This document shows, one piece after another, positions 10,731-23,004 of a DNA stretch of 32,500 bases. The position numbers were made by a program, and so were the translations under genes. The notes below the pieces were generated by a model. It had not been told where the DNA came from. It was given only the letters and a program-made list of their open reading frames with translations, and did no database searches. Where the stretch lies: assembly GCF_964340395.1 (NCBI RefSeq), contig NC_135570.1:16925322-16957821 (forward strand), given 5' to 3'. Origin of the DNA: Glandiceps talaboti (lineage: Eukaryota; Hemichordata; Enteropneusta; Spengelidae). Within the stretch, counting starts at the first letter, position 1. Each line of letters begins with the position of its first letter.

Positions 10731-11088
10731 AAATCAAACAAAATAATAGAGAAAGTAACATTAGAGTTACGGATATTAGAACGCAAACTATGATTGCAAA
10801 TATGTACACAGTGGTACTTTAGTAGCAATGTAAAGCAGTACACAGTAATGTAGAGAATTATGAAAACGAATTCAGGCTTGGGCCAAAAAAACAGTTTTGT
10901 CTACACTTTGTCGGTTTTACCTAGAATAATTAATCAGACTTCACGTGATTGGAATAATAGAAACAATATGTTCATTTCACTTACATAACTGGAGCATCTA
11001 TGTTAGTCATATCGAGATTTAGAACTTTTAACAGAAATGGGGACAGCAGACAAGTTGGATACGTGACTAACGACGTCCAAGTGAAATT
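10731..11088. other. Gene-less unique stretch
   Basis: Nothing recognised beyond an isolated CACGTG at about 10942. Confidence 0.4.
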
Positions 11089-11358
11089 CTAATCTATCCA
11101 GAAATGATATGATTCGTTTTTTGACGTCATTTCAAACCATGAATTCGTTTCGTTTTTAAGAAAAGTAACATTTAGAATTACATGTGATTTTGGAACTTGT
11201 TGATATCGAAATTCAAACATTGATTTTTTGAAACTCAAGTTGCTCCAATTAGCATTGACAAGATAACCAACGTACAAGCTTGTTGACGCCTCATTTGATA
11301 TTTTGTATTTCAGTCGATAAGTACGTCTCTGTCGAAGTGTGAACGTCTGCTCCTGCAT
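11089..11358 (-). CDS. Unidentified 89-residue open frame
   Basis: The frame starts MQEQTFTLRQRRTYRLKYKI and ends NESYHFWID. It has A at -3 before the ATG and three possible N-glycosylation sites (NVT, NET, NES), but no signal peptide or membrane segment. It is followed by TAG. I do not recognise the family; it could be an exon, a decayed element or chance in AT-rich DNA. A hairpin (11379-11415) lies just upstream on this strand. Confidence 0.15.
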   Translation of the reverse strand: MQEQTFTLRQRRTYRLKYKISNEASTSLYVGYLVNANWSNLSFKKSMFEFRYQQVPKSHVILNVTFLKNETNSWFEMTSKNESYHFWID

Positions 11359-11378
11359 GTTTAGAAGTGTCTGACAAA

Positions 11379-11415
11379 CCTCAGACTACTAAAAAGATTC
11401 GTTAGTGGTCTGAGG
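11379..11415. repeat. 14-bp stem hairpin
   Basis: CCTCAGACTACTAA and TTAGTGGTCTGAGG pair over 14 positions with a single T/G mismatch around a 9-nt loop. Confidence 0.6.
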
Positions 11416-12139
11416 ACAAACGTAGAAGATACCTTGGCAAATTGTTCATATTCTCTGGAAATGATTGTACAATCTATCTTTTAATGATGTTGGCTATTAA
11501 CAAGCCTTATTTCAAGAACTCCAAGAATAAATGCTAATAACAAACTATTTCCATCAGCAGCTGATTCCAATAAAAGGGAAAAATAAATATATTCATTAAA
11601 AGAAGTAAAGACAAAAATAAGTGTGACAGAAAGTGATGAGTAGAATTGTAGGCATACACACATTACAAGAATAGTTATAGGATGATCTGATCATATTCTA
11701 TGTCTACTCCTTAAAACGTGTTGTATTTCTAATGATGTCGGATACGTGCAATAAGTGAAAACGTATATATCGCAAAGGACAAATGATGTTGGTAAATATA
11801 GACCCACTTTATGACCAAGACTCATAAATCTTTAAAACGACACAAGTTGTGCAATAAAATGTTCACATTAGTTAAGATAAATGACTATTTTCAATAATAA
11901 TACATTTACCTTCCAACTGGTCTCTATTCAATCACAGTTCAGAAATGAATCGAAGATAGTGCATCAGTTGAAAGACTTTGATTGCAAGAACAGTTTCGAT
12001 AGTTGTGTCTTATCAAGGGTTAGGTACAAAGAGAAGCCGTTTGGACAGAAGGACGCTGTGCCTCAGTGCCAAGTATTCATACTAAACCAGACAGACTGGC
12101 AGACATTCATATTTCTAGTTTAAGTCATACACACCACAA
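11416..12139. other. Gene-less unique stretch
   Basis: The plus-strand frame at 11881-12123 (80 residues) and the minus-strand frame at 11481-11663 have no recognisable motifs. No repeat is seen. Confidence 0.35.
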
Positions 12140-12345
12140 CGTTCCCTCCGTTCGGTTAATAAGGGCTTGTTGATCTCAACAACACTTAACAACAAGACGT
12201 ATGGCATGGCAGCCTTGCTTTTTCAAACTGTGCTCCAAAACTTTGGAATGGCTTATCACAAGAAACTCGCCAGTCATCAAATCTGGAAACGTTTAAGAAC
12301 AAATTGAAAGCACATCTTTTCAAACTAGCATATTGTGTGGATTGA
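12140..12345 (+). pseudogene. C-terminal tail of a non-LTR retrotransposon ORF2
   Basis: Read as RSLRSVNKGLLI and NNKTYG in one frame, then after a 1-nt shift (about 12195-12210) as LAFSNCAPKLWNGLSQETRQ, LETFKNKLKAHLFKLAYCVD and TGA (12343-12345). The pattern AP-x-LWN-x-L, R-x-S-x-x-LETFK-x-x-LK-x-HLF is the typical end of RT proteins in CR1/L2/Jockey-like LINEs. It is 5'-truncated to about 200 bp, as LINE copies often are, and is a dead fragment. Confidence 0.75.
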
Positions 12346-12437
12346 ACCTTTCAAGCGCCATTGAACAGAACTAATCTTTGGAACCAGGCTATAGAAATTC
12401 TATATGATTGATTGATTGATTGACTGTTTGATTGATT
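12346..12437 (+). mobile_element. LINE 3' tail with (TGAT)n
   Basis: Short 3' untranslated region of the preceding LINE fragment (TCAAGCGCCATTGAACAG, then CTATAGAAATTCTATATGAT), ending in a TGAT tetranucleotide run. Simple-repeat tails of this kind are usual for this LINE group. Confidence 0.6.
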
Positions 12438-12549
12438 AGGAAATAGTAATATTTTAATATATTAACATATTCATTAGGGAATATATACTTTATACCCCAT
12501 CACACCACATACCCAATATGCACGCAACAGACACAAATATAATTAGAGG

Positions 12550-15500
12550 AAATGCACTCCTAACATACAGGTCATGCACTCTTGACATATAGGTCATGCA
12601 CTCTTGATATATAGGTCATGCACTCTTGATATATAGGTCATACACTCCTGACATATGGGTAATGCACTCTTCATATATAGGTCATACACTCCTGACATAT
12701 AGGTCATACACTCCTGACATATAGGTCATGCACTCTTGACATATAGGTCATACACTCCTGACATATGGGTAATTCACTCTTCATATATAGGTCATACACT
12801 CTTGATATATAGGTCATGCACTCTTGACATATAGGTCATGCACTCTTGATATATAGGTCATGCACTCCTGACATATAGGTCATACACTCCTGACATATAG
12901 GTCATGCACTCTTGATATATAGGTCATACACTCCTGACATATAGGTCATGCACTCTTGACATATAGGTCATACACTCCTGACATATAGGTCATGCACTCT
13001 TGATATATAGGTCATACACTCCTGACATATAGGTCATGCACTCTTGATATATAGGTCATACACTCCTGACATATAGGTCATGCACTCTTGATATATAGGT
13101 CATACACTCCTGACATATAGGTCATGCACTCTTGATATATAGGTCATACACTCCTGACATATAGGTCATGCACTCTTGATATATAGGTCATACACTCTTG
13201 ATATATAGGTCATGCACTCTTGACATATAGGTCATACACTGCTGACATATAGGTCATGCACTCTTGATATATAGGTCATGCACTCTTGATATATAGGTCA
13301 TGCACTCTTGATATATAGGTCATGCACTCTTGATATATAGGTCATACACTGCTGACATATAGGTCATGCACTCTTGATATATAGGTCATGCACTCTTGAT
13401 ATATAGGTCATACACTCCTGACATATAGGTCATGCACTCCTGACATATAGGTCATGCACTCTTGATATATAGGTCATGCACTCTTGATATATAGATCATG
13501 CACTCTTGATATATAGGTCATACACTCCTGACATATAGGTCATGCACTCCTGACATATAGGTCATGCACTCTTGATATATAGGTCATACACTCCTGACAT
13601 ATAGGTCATGCACTCCTGACATATAGGTCATGCACTCTTGATATATAGGTCATACACTCCTGACATATAGGTCATGCACTCCTGACATATAGGTCATGCA
13701 CTCTTGATATATAGGTCATGCACTCTTGATATATAGGTCATACACTCCTGACATATGGGTAATGCACTCTTGATATATAGGTCATGCACTCTTGATATAT
13801 AGGTCATGCACTCTTGACATATAGGTCACGCACTCTTGATATATAGGTCATACACTCCTGACATATAGGTCATGCACTCTTGATATATAGGTCATACACT
13901 CTTGATATATAGGTCATGCACTCTTGACATATAGGTCATACACTCCTGACATATAGGTCATGCACTCTTGATATATAGGTCATGCACTCTTGATATATAG
14001 GTCATACACTCCTGACATATAGGTCATGCACTCTTGATATATAGGTCATACACTCCTGACATATAGGTCATGCACTCTTGATATATAGGTCATGCACTCT
14101 TGATATATAGGTCATGCACTCTTGATATATAGGTCATACACTCCTGACATATAGGTCATGCACTCCTGACATATAGGTCATGCACTCCTGACATATAGGT
14201 CAGGCACTCTTGATAAATAGGTCATGCACTCTTGATATATAGGTCATGCACTCTTGATATATAGGTCATACACTGCTGACATATAGGTCATACACTGCTG
14301 ACATATAGGTCATGCACTCTTGATATATAGGTCATACACTCCTGACATATAGGTCATGCACTCTTGATATATAGGTCATACACTCCTGACATATAGGTCA
14401 TTCACTCTTGATAAATAGGTCATACACTCCTGACATATGGGTAATGCACTCTTCATATATAGGTCATACACTGCTGACATATAGGTAATGTGCTCCTAAT
14501 ATAGGTCATACACTCCTGACATATAGGTCATGCACTCTTGACATATAGGTCATGCACTCTTGATATATAGGTCATACACTCCTGACATATAGGTCATGCA
14601 CTCTTGATATATAGGTCATACACTCTTGATATATAGGTCATGCACTCTTGACATATAGGTCATACACTCCTGACATATAGGTCATGCACTCTTGATATAT
14701 AGGTCATGCACTCTTGATATATAGGTCATACACTCCTGACATATAGGTCATGCACTCTTGATATATAGGTCATACACTCCTGACATATAGGTCATGCACT
14801 CTTGATATATAGGTCATGCACTCTTGATATATAGGTCATGCACTCTTGATATATAGGTCATACACTCCTGACATATAGGTCATGCACTCCTGACATATAG
14901 GTCATGCACTCCTGACATATAGGTCAGGCACTCTTGATAAATAGGTCATGCACTCTTGATATATAGGTCATGCACTCTTGATATATAGGTCATACACTGC
15001 TGACATATAGGTCATACACTGCTGACATATAGGTCATGCACTCTTGATATATAGGTCATACACTCCTGACATATAGGTCATGCACTCTTGATATATAAGT
15101 CATACACTCCTGACATATAGGTCATGCACTCTTGATAAATAGGTCATACACTCCTGACATATGGGTAATGCACTCTTCATATATAGGTCATACACTGCTG
15201 ACATATAGGTAATGTGCTCCTAATATAGGTCATACACTCCTGACATATAGGTCATGCACTCTTGACATATAGGTCATACACTCCTGACATATAGGTCATG
15301 CACTCTTGATATATAGGTCATACACTCCTGACATATAGGTCATACACTCCTGACATATAGGTCATGCACTCTTGATATATATGTCAGGCACTCTTGATAT
15401 ATAGGTCATACACTGCTGACAAATAGGTAATACACTCCTGACATATAGGTCATACACTCCTGACATATGGGTAATGCACTCTTCATATATAGGTCATACA

Positions 15501-15756
15501 CTGCTGACATATAGGTCATGTGCTCCTAATATAGGTCATACAATCCTGACATATAGGTCATGCACTCTTGATATATAGGTCATACACTGCTGACATATAG
15601 GTCATACACTCTTGATATATAGGTCATGCACTCTTGATATATAGGTCATGCACTCCTAATACAGGTCATGTGCTCCTAATATAGGTCATGCATGCTTAAT
15701 ATAGGTCATGTACTCCTAATATCTAGGTCATGCACTCCTAATACAGGTCATGTGCC
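12550..15756. repeat. 22-bp minisatellite, about 145 units
   Basis: The longest array, about 3.2 kb. Units alternate between two main types, GCACTCTTGATATATAG and ACACTCCTGACATATAG, each joined by GTCAT. Rare forms include ACACTGCTG, GGCACTCTTGATAAATAG and the shortened GTGCTCCTAATATAG. Matching rare units at 14201 and 14925, and at 14487 and 15211, give a 724-bp higher-order repeat. The right end (after about 15650) decays into CTCCTAATA-type units. Confidence 0.97.
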
Positions 15757-16022
15757 ATGTCCTGTTTGAATTTATAATTACTAGTTCAAGATAAAGCTTA
15801 AAGCTTCATCTTTGAATCTTTGAATTAAATGACATCTTTGGCTACAAAAAAAGACTATTCCATTAACAAACGGTTCCCTTTTTCACTTAGATGCAAAAAA
15901 GGTCTCGTTTAAGCTCATTATCTTATTCATTCATTTGTTTATTTATTTACTTATTTGTTTATTTATTTATTTATTTGTGGTATTTATAGCCAATAACTGT
16001 TCATGTATCTCTAAAACGACAG
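15757..16022. other. Intergenic, with an (ATTT)n-like tract
   Basis: An imperfect ATTT/GTTT tract occupies about 15927-15976. Nothing else is recognised. Confidence 0.5.
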
Positions 16023-16345
16023 TAGCGCTAACAATAATAACAATGCCAATTTTTATATAGCACTTTCTCACTGTGCTTAAAGTGCGATTACTACCTCTGA
16101 CACGGATATATGACGGTGCAATTGCCCTTTACACTTCCTCAATTCCCTAAGGCAGCCTTTGTAAGCGTATAGGATTAAAGCATTCATGTTGCGACCTCTA
16201 TCCTACCAGGTCCCCAATTATACAGCTGGGTTGACTGGAGCACAATTGTGGTTCAAATCTAGCCCAAAGATTTTACCTTCACAAACAAACGGCCATGGTA
16301 AGGCTAAAACTTGCAGATTCCAAGTAAACCACGCTAACCATTCAA
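16023..16345 (-). mobile_element. SINE-like retroposon
   Basis: On the minus strand it reads GGTTAGCGTGGTTTACTTGG (like the tRNA A-box region), ATTTGAACC, TTGGGGACCTGGTAGGATAG, GAGGAAGTGTAAAGGGCAAT and a tail GTGCTATATAAAAATTGGC with a TTATTATTGTT run. These blocks recur in abundant short retroposons of marine invertebrates as I recall them. The B-box-like GGTTCAAATCT is on the opposite strand to the A-box-like part, so the tRNA origin is uncertain. No protein is coded. Confidence 0.5.
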
Positions 16346-17205
16346 ACCATCATGTACTCCACTAACACTCGTATCTACGGCAGTGTTGAGTCATCAAAAC
16401 TTCGATTTCATTCTGCACCTAGTCCAATTTTAGTATGTGCACCCATACACAAACCCTCGCAATTTCAGTTTCTATAAATGTGGTTCAAAACGAGGTGATT
16501 CCTAGCAAAAGACAAATTTATTTAGGGGTTGTGTTTTGAATACAAGTCTGTGAATATCTCCTAAATAACACCTTCTATTTAACCTACACACACAGAAGGG
16601 AAGAACAGACAAAGAAACACCATATGGTGTAACCTTCCATTTAACAAAAGAATATTAGCAACGTATTTCTCCACCCTTTGAGAGGTATCTCCCCCAAGGT
16701 ACGAAATTGTATTTTATTAAAATCTTCAACACAGGAAATGTGAGAATCAGTTGTAGCTAGATGAACACTGTGGCCACAACATAAAAATCAGTCAAGACCA
16801 GACAGTGAAACCCACACCCAAACTCTGTAATTGTAGAGACCAGATCGTCTGTCATGCACGCTCCATGGTCATTGTCTATCCACTTACGTTGTGTACAGCG
16901 CTGAAGTGTCGACAAATAACAACGTCTCAAAGCTGAATTATGAATTAACAGATTCAACGTTCACAAGCAATCATTTGTCAACAACTCATGACCAGTACGG
17001 AGTTATGAAGGAAAAGTGGTACACAAGGTTCTGTCCATATATATATATATACTTTAATATTAGCACCAGGAGAGGACTGCTAATCCTGTACATGTCAAAC
17101 ACCGAGTCAACATTTTGACAGCTAAAGGGTATAAGATACAACAGTATCGTTTAGATGTACCACCGTTGTCGACAGTTCATCGGGGGAAGGTGTATGCGCT
17201 CACGT
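16346..17205. other. Gene-less unique stretch
   Basis: No gene recognised. Short frames at 16757-16957 (minus) and 16891-17118 (plus) overlap each other and have no motif. A short (TA)n tract lies at 17038-17051. Confidence 0.35.
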
Positions 17206-17300
17206 CGTACTGTACTGTACTGTACTGTATTGTACTGTACTATACTATACTGTACTGTACTGTACTGTACTGTACTGTACTGTACTGTACTATACTATTA
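17206..17300. repeat. (GTACT)n pentanucleotide microsatellite
   Basis: About 95 bp of GTACT repeats with a few ATACT and GTATT variants. The Tyr-Cys-Leu frame across it is an artefact. Confidence 0.95.
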
Positions 17301-17350
17301 CTATACAATATCAGTAACAATCATAATCAAGTAATCACCACTCTACCTGG

Positions 17351-17705
17351 TTAAAGTGACCATATAGATCATAGAGAAAGGGTATTTATTTTGGATTTAT
17401 AATTTATAAAAATGAGTTTATTATGACTTCCTACTTGAACAATTAATATGAAACAACATTAACCAAGTGCCTTTAACTCATTGCAATGCAAAATGCTAAA
17501 AGATGTGTAGAAGGTTTGTAATTGTACGTACAATAGCAAATACTTTGCACATTTATTAATCTTTCGCATATTTATTGAGTTACAAACAAAGACTTGGCAT
17601 ATGTTGTTTCACATTGATTTTACAAATTGGAAGCCTTGATAAACTCATTTTATAATTATAAATCCAAAATAAAAAAATAACCAATTATCCATATCGCCAC
17701 TTTAA
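17351..17705. mobile_element. 355-bp fully palindromic foldback element (MITE-like)
   Basis: The two halves are inverted copies of each other throughout. The outer ends are TTAAAGTG and CACTTTAA. Inner matching blocks include ATTTTGGATTTATAAT with ATTATAAATCCAAAAT, ATGAGTTTAT with ATAAACTCAT, and GAAACAACAT with its complement. The exact centre is the perfect 14-mer ATTGTACGTACAAT (17521-17534), at the midpoint of the outer ends. No protein is coded. TTAA at both tips could be a target duplication or part of the termini. The arms have diverged moderately, so insertion is not very recent. Confidence 0.8.
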
Positions 17706-17835
17706 GTTATTCAAAAATCCAGGATGACGAGCGAAAATTCAAAAATCAAAATGGCAATTAGCATAGCTGATTAGCGTTTGTCCTTCAAGAATACAAATGG
17801 GTATAGACTCTATAATGACATCCAGTCACACGCCA

Positions 17836-19296
17836 GGTTCATTTGAGTGCTAAGCTCTGCTTTGGTTCATTTGAGTGCTAAGCTCTGCTTCGGTTCATTT
17901 GAGTGCTAAGCTCTGCTTCGGTTCATTTGAGTGCTAAGCTCTGCTTCGGTTCATTTGAGTGCTAAGCTCTGCTTCAGTTCATTTGAGTGCTAAGCTCTGC
18001 TTCGGTTCATTTGAGTGCTAAGCTCTGCTTCGGTTCATTTGAGTGCTAAGCTCTGCTTCGGTTCATTTGAGTGCTAAGCTCTGCTTCGGTTCATTTGAGT
18101 GCTAAGCTCTGCTTTGGTTCATTTGAGTGCTAAGCTCTGCTTTGGTTCATTTGAGTGCTAAGCTCTGCTTTGGTTCATTTGAGTGCTAAGCTCTGCTTCG
18201 GTTCATTTGAGTGCTAAGCTCTGCTTCGGTTCATTTGAGTGCTAAGCTCTGCTTCGGTTCATTTGAGTGCTAAGCTCTGCTTCGGTTCATTTGAGTGCTA
18301 AGCTCTGCTTTGGTTCATTTGAGTGCTAAGCTCTGCTTTGGTTCATTTGAGTGCTAAGCTCTGCTTTGGTTCATTTGAGTGCTAAGCTCTGCTTTGGTTC
18401 ATTTGAGTGCTAAGCTCTGCTTCGGTTCATTTGAGTGCTAAGCTCTGCTTCGGTTCATTTGAGTGCTAAGCTCTGCTTTGGTTCATTTGAGTGCTAAGCT
18501 CTGCTTTGGTTCATTTGAGTGCTAAGCTCTGCTTCGGTTCATTTGAGTGCTAAGCTCTGCTTCGGTTCATTTGAGTGCTAAGCTCTGCTTCGGTTCATTT
18601 GAGTGCTAAGCTCTGCTTCGGTTCATTTGAGTGCTAAGCTCTGCTTTGGTTCATTTGAGTGCTAAGCTCTGCTTCGGTTCATTTGAGTGCTAAGCTCTGC
18701 TTCGGTTCATTTGAGTGCTAAGCTCTGCTTCGGTTCATTTGAGTGCTAAGCTCTGCTTCGGTTCATTTGAGTGCTAAGCTCTGCTTCGGTTCATTTGAGT
18801 GCTAAGCTCTGCTTCGGTTCATTTGAGTGCTAAGCTCTGCTTCGGTTCGTTTGAGTGCTAAGCTCTGCTTCGGTTCGTTTGAGTGCTAAGCTCTGCTTCG
18901 GTTCGTTTGAGTGCTAAGCTCTGCTTTGGTTCGTTTGAGTGCTAAGCTCTGCTTTGGTTCGTTTGAGTGCTAAGCTCTGCTTTGGTTCATTTGAGTGCTA
19001 AGCTCTGCTTTGGTTCATTTGAGTGCTAAGCTCTGCTTCGGTTCATTTGAGTGCTAAGCTCTGCTTCGGTTCATTTGAGTGCTAAGCTCTGCTTTGGTTC
19101 ATTTGAGTGCTAAGCTCTGCTTCGGTTCATTTGAGTGCTAAGCTCTGCTTTGGTTCATTTGAGTGCTAAGCTCTGCTTCGGTTCATTTGAGTGCTAAGCT
19201 CTGCTTTGGTTCATTTGAGTGCTAAGCTCTGCTTTGGTTCGTTTGAGTGCTAAGCTCTGCTTTGGTTCATTTGAGTGCTAAGCTCTGCTTTGGTTC
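17836..19296. repeat. 28-bp minisatellite, 52 units
   Basis: Exact 28-bp period from 17836 to 19292. The unit is GGTTCATTTGAGTGCTAAG followed by CTCTGCTTC. Variation falls at two sites: CTTCGG or CTTTGG (one CTTCAG at about 17974), and TTCATTTG or TTCGTTTG. Both can be read as CpG sites in intact and decayed states. TTCG units cluster at 18845-18965. Confidence 0.98.
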
Positions 19297-19300
19297 GCTC

Positions 19301-19642
<342 letters not shown>

Positions 19643-19905
19643 CACTATGGGCTATGGTCAGACGAAGTCTCGTCCACTTATGTGGGGACAAATCTCACGA
19701 ATTACGTTACTGATAACAAATACTCATTCAAATCAATAAAATGTTATTCCAAATGATAGTTGACAGAACCGTCAGATTGTGTCAACATTTACAACGTGTT
19801 TTGATATATAGGACACGATTCCTCATCGGATAATAAACACGTGCTAAAGAGTTTGTTTTAGATTGCATATCCAAGCACAGGTGCTTCTTGAAAATCGAAC
19901 ACGAT

Positions 19906-20725
19906 CTAATTACTATAGATTGATCGCTATGTTATACTAATTACTATAGATTGATCGCTATGTTATACTTATTACTATGGATTGATCGCTATGTTATACA
20001 AATTACTATAGATTGATCGCTATGTTATACAAATGACTATGGATTGATCGCTATGTTATACTAATTACTATGGATTGATCGCTATGTTATACTAATGACT
20101 ATGGATTGATCGCTATGTTATACTAATTACTATGGATTGATCGCTATGTTATACAAATTACTATAGATTGATCGCTATGTTATTACAAATGACTATGGAT
20201 TGATCGCTATGTTATACTAATTACTATGGATTGATCGCTATGTTATACTAATGACTATGGATTGATCGCTATGTTATACTAATGACTATGGATTGATCGC
20301 TATGTTATACTAATGACTATGGATTGATCGCTGTGTTATACTAATTACTATAGATTGATCGCTATGTTATACTAATTTCTATGGATTGATCGCTATGTTA
20401 TACTAATTACTATGGATTGATCGCTATGTTATACTAATTACTATGGATTGATCGCTATGTTATACTAATTTCTATAGATTGATCGCTATGTTATACTAAT
20501 TACTATGGATTGATCGCTATGTTATACTAATTACTATGGATTGATCGCTATGTTATACTAATTACTATAGATTGATCGCTATGTTATACTAATTACTATG
20601 GATTGATCGCTATGTTATACTAATTACTATAGATTGATCGCTATGTTATACTAATTACTATGGATTGATCGCTGTGTTATACTAATTACTATAGATTGAT
20701 CGCTATGTTATACTAATTTCTATGG
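19906..20725. repeat. 31-bp minisatellite, 26 units
   Basis: The unit contains CTAATTACTATGGATTGATC followed by GCTATGTTATA. The period is 31 bp, with one extra T at about 20182. Variants are TATAGATT for TATGGATT, AATGACT or AATTTCT for AATTACT, ACAAAT for ACTAAT, and GCTGTG for GCTATG. Confidence 0.97.
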
Positions 20726-21364
20726 TAAATCTGGTTTACAACCTTTGAGAGTATCTGCCTTTCTCGGCAATCCGTTACTACGTGTACATACCAATCATAT
20801 AGACGTCGTTGCCAATATAACACACTGCGTCATGAGATATGGTCACATGCAGAATAAAGTTTCAACAATATTAATTTCTAGATTCTTACGATGAAAGAGC
20901 TGCGGATCAAAGACAGGGATAGCTATACTGAAGAATAGAAAGGACCAGACATCATCTATTTATTGAAACTTCTTTACTCCACTACATTTCGTTTCAGCAG
21001 GTGTATAATTTTATATAGAATAAAAGTAACTACAAAAATGTCTAGGATAAAATGCAAAACGAATTAAAATAACCTGAAGAGAAATTAACATCAAGAAAAT
21101 ATATTACTCACAAAAAGTGATCCGTCCACTAACTTGTCAAATAGCAGTGACAGCAGAAATATGCAAACTGGCTATTTTATGTGTGAAAAGGCAGGAAAAA
21201 GACATAGCTAGGGTGTAACAGGTGGGGGTTTCATTCATACTAGTAGAAGTTTTAGTCGTAGCCAATATTTCTTTAGCTTTTCGCACATCTAGGTTTTTGA
21301 ACCCCTTTTCGATAGCTGTGAGTGTTACGTGATGAATGTTTTGGCCAGGGGAAATGAAGTGTTG
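20726..21364. other. Gene-less unique stretch
   Basis: No repeat, gene or clear regulatory site recognised between the 31-bp and 43/46-bp arrays. Confidence 0.4.
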
Positions 21365-22353
21365 GGTGACAGTGAAATGATGGTTGGTAGACTAGTAATC
21401 GTTGATGTACGGTGACAGTGAAATGATGGTTGGTAGACTAGTAATCGTTGATGTACGGTGACAGTGAAATGATGGTTGGTAGACTAGTAATCGTTGTTGG
21501 GTGACAGTGAAATGGTGGTTGGTAGACTAGTAATCGTTGTTGGGTGACAGTGAAATGATGGTTGGTAGACTAGTAATCGTTGATGTACGGTGACAGTGAA
21601 ATGATGGTTGGTAGACTAGTAATCTTTGATGTACGATGACAGTGAAATGATGGTTGGTAGACTAGTAATCGTTGTTGGGTGACAGTGAAATGATGGTTGG
21701 TAGACTAGTAATCGTTGATGTACGATGACAGTGAAATGATGGTTGGTAGACTAGTAATCTTTGATGTACGATGACAGTGAAATGATGGTTGGTAGACTAG
21801 TAATCGTTGTTAGGTGACAGTGAAATGATGGTTGGTAGACTAGTAATCGTTGATGTACGGTGACAGTGAAATGATGGTTGGTAGACTAGTAATCTTTGAT
21901 GTACGATGACAGTGAAATGATGGTTGGTAGACTAGTAATCGTTGTTGGGTGACAGTGAAATGATGGTTGGTAGACTAGTAATCGTTGATGTACGGTGACA
22001 GTGAAATGATGGTTGGTAGACTAGTAATCGTTGATGTACGGTGACAGTGAAATGATGGTTGGTAGACTAGTAATCGTTGTTGGGTGACAGTGAAATGGTG
22101 GTTGGTAGACTAGTAATCGTTGTTGGGTGACAGTGAAATGATGGTTGGTAGACTAGTAATCGTTGATGTACGGTGACAGTGAAATGATGGTTGGTAGACT
22201 AGTAATCTTTGATGTACGATGACAGTGAAATGATGGTTGGTAGACTAGTAATCGTTGTTGGGTGACAGTGAAATGATGGTTGGTAGACTATAATGGTTGA
22301 TGTACGGTGACAGTGAAGTGATGGTTGGTAGACTATAATGGTTGATGTACGGT
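21365..22353. repeat. Minisatellite with two unit lengths, 46 and 43 bp (22 units)
   Basis: The shared 40-bp part begins GGTGACAGTGAAATGATGGT and ends GACTAGTAATCGTTG. It is followed by ATGTAC (46-bp type A) or TTG (43-bp type B). A sub-type of A has ATCTTTG. Unit order is A A B B A A' B, A A' B, A A' B, A A B B A A' B, A A. The first seven-unit block recurs 583 bp later, including the rare AATGGTGG variant (21511 and 22094). Confidence 0.95.
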
Positions 22354-22743
22354 CGATATTGCTTCAATCTTCTTGTTGTTTCATCCACGTATTGTTGGTT
22401 GGTTTGTTTTTACATAAACTACATGTAATAAGACAATTTAAAATTACATTTTAGCATTTGGTTGTTAGTTTATTAGCTTTTGAAAGACTCTGTAGTGGTA
22501 GTGAAACTACATGCAATGCAGCATTTAACTCGGCATCTGGAACAATCTATGGTTCTCTGTAATAGTGATTGGTGGCTATATTGCTCATACACGGCGACCT
22601 GAAAGAGTTACCGATATTGTTGCGCAAAAAAGTCAAGTTTTATTCGATCTTTTCTCTTTTCCCTTATTTTAAGTGTGTATGTGTGTGTGGGGGGGGAATC
22701 TTATTCAATTCAGTTGGCGAACTTCAGTAACGCATTTTGATAC
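22354..22743. other. Gene-less spacer
   Basis: Unique sequence with a short GTGT/poly-G stretch at about 22675-22697. No gene recognised. Confidence 0.4.
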
Positions 22744-22763
22744 TTGGTTGTTGTTGTTGTTGG

Positions 22764-22813
<50 letters not shown>
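22744..22813. repeat. (TTG)n trinucleotide microsatellite
   Basis: About 70 bp of TTG repeats with one phase break at about 22762. Confidence 0.95.
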
Positions 22814-22814
<1 letters not shown>

Positions 22815-23004
22815 GTGGATTTGTTTCGTTTTGGTGATGAAACACCGATAAAACATGTAATGAATCTATGAATGACAGTGTTTGTTGACTGAAATCTACG
22901 GTCGGACCACTATAAGTAATTGGATATAAAAAGTAAAGTGATGGGGGTCGGAGGTAGTACTTAACTTTACGGTTTAGTTCAAATCTCCAACGTCAGTAAA
23001 AAGT

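Noticed and set aside
11881-12123. 80-residue plus-strand frame as a gene
   Set aside because: No motif, no coding bias, and length within chance for AT-rich DNA.
16245-16265. A tRNA gene suggested by GGTTCAAATCT
   Set aside because: No matching acceptor stem, A-box or anticodon arm at tRNA spacing on that strand; the region is better read as a SINE-like repeat on the opposite strand.
17115-17354. Tyr-Cys-Leu/Ile repeat frame
   Set aside because: Translation of the (GTACT)n microsatellite.
17351-17705. piggyBac family assignment for the foldback element
   Set aside because: TTAA at the tips fits, but the ends begin AGTG rather than the CCC-type start expected, so the superfamily is left open.
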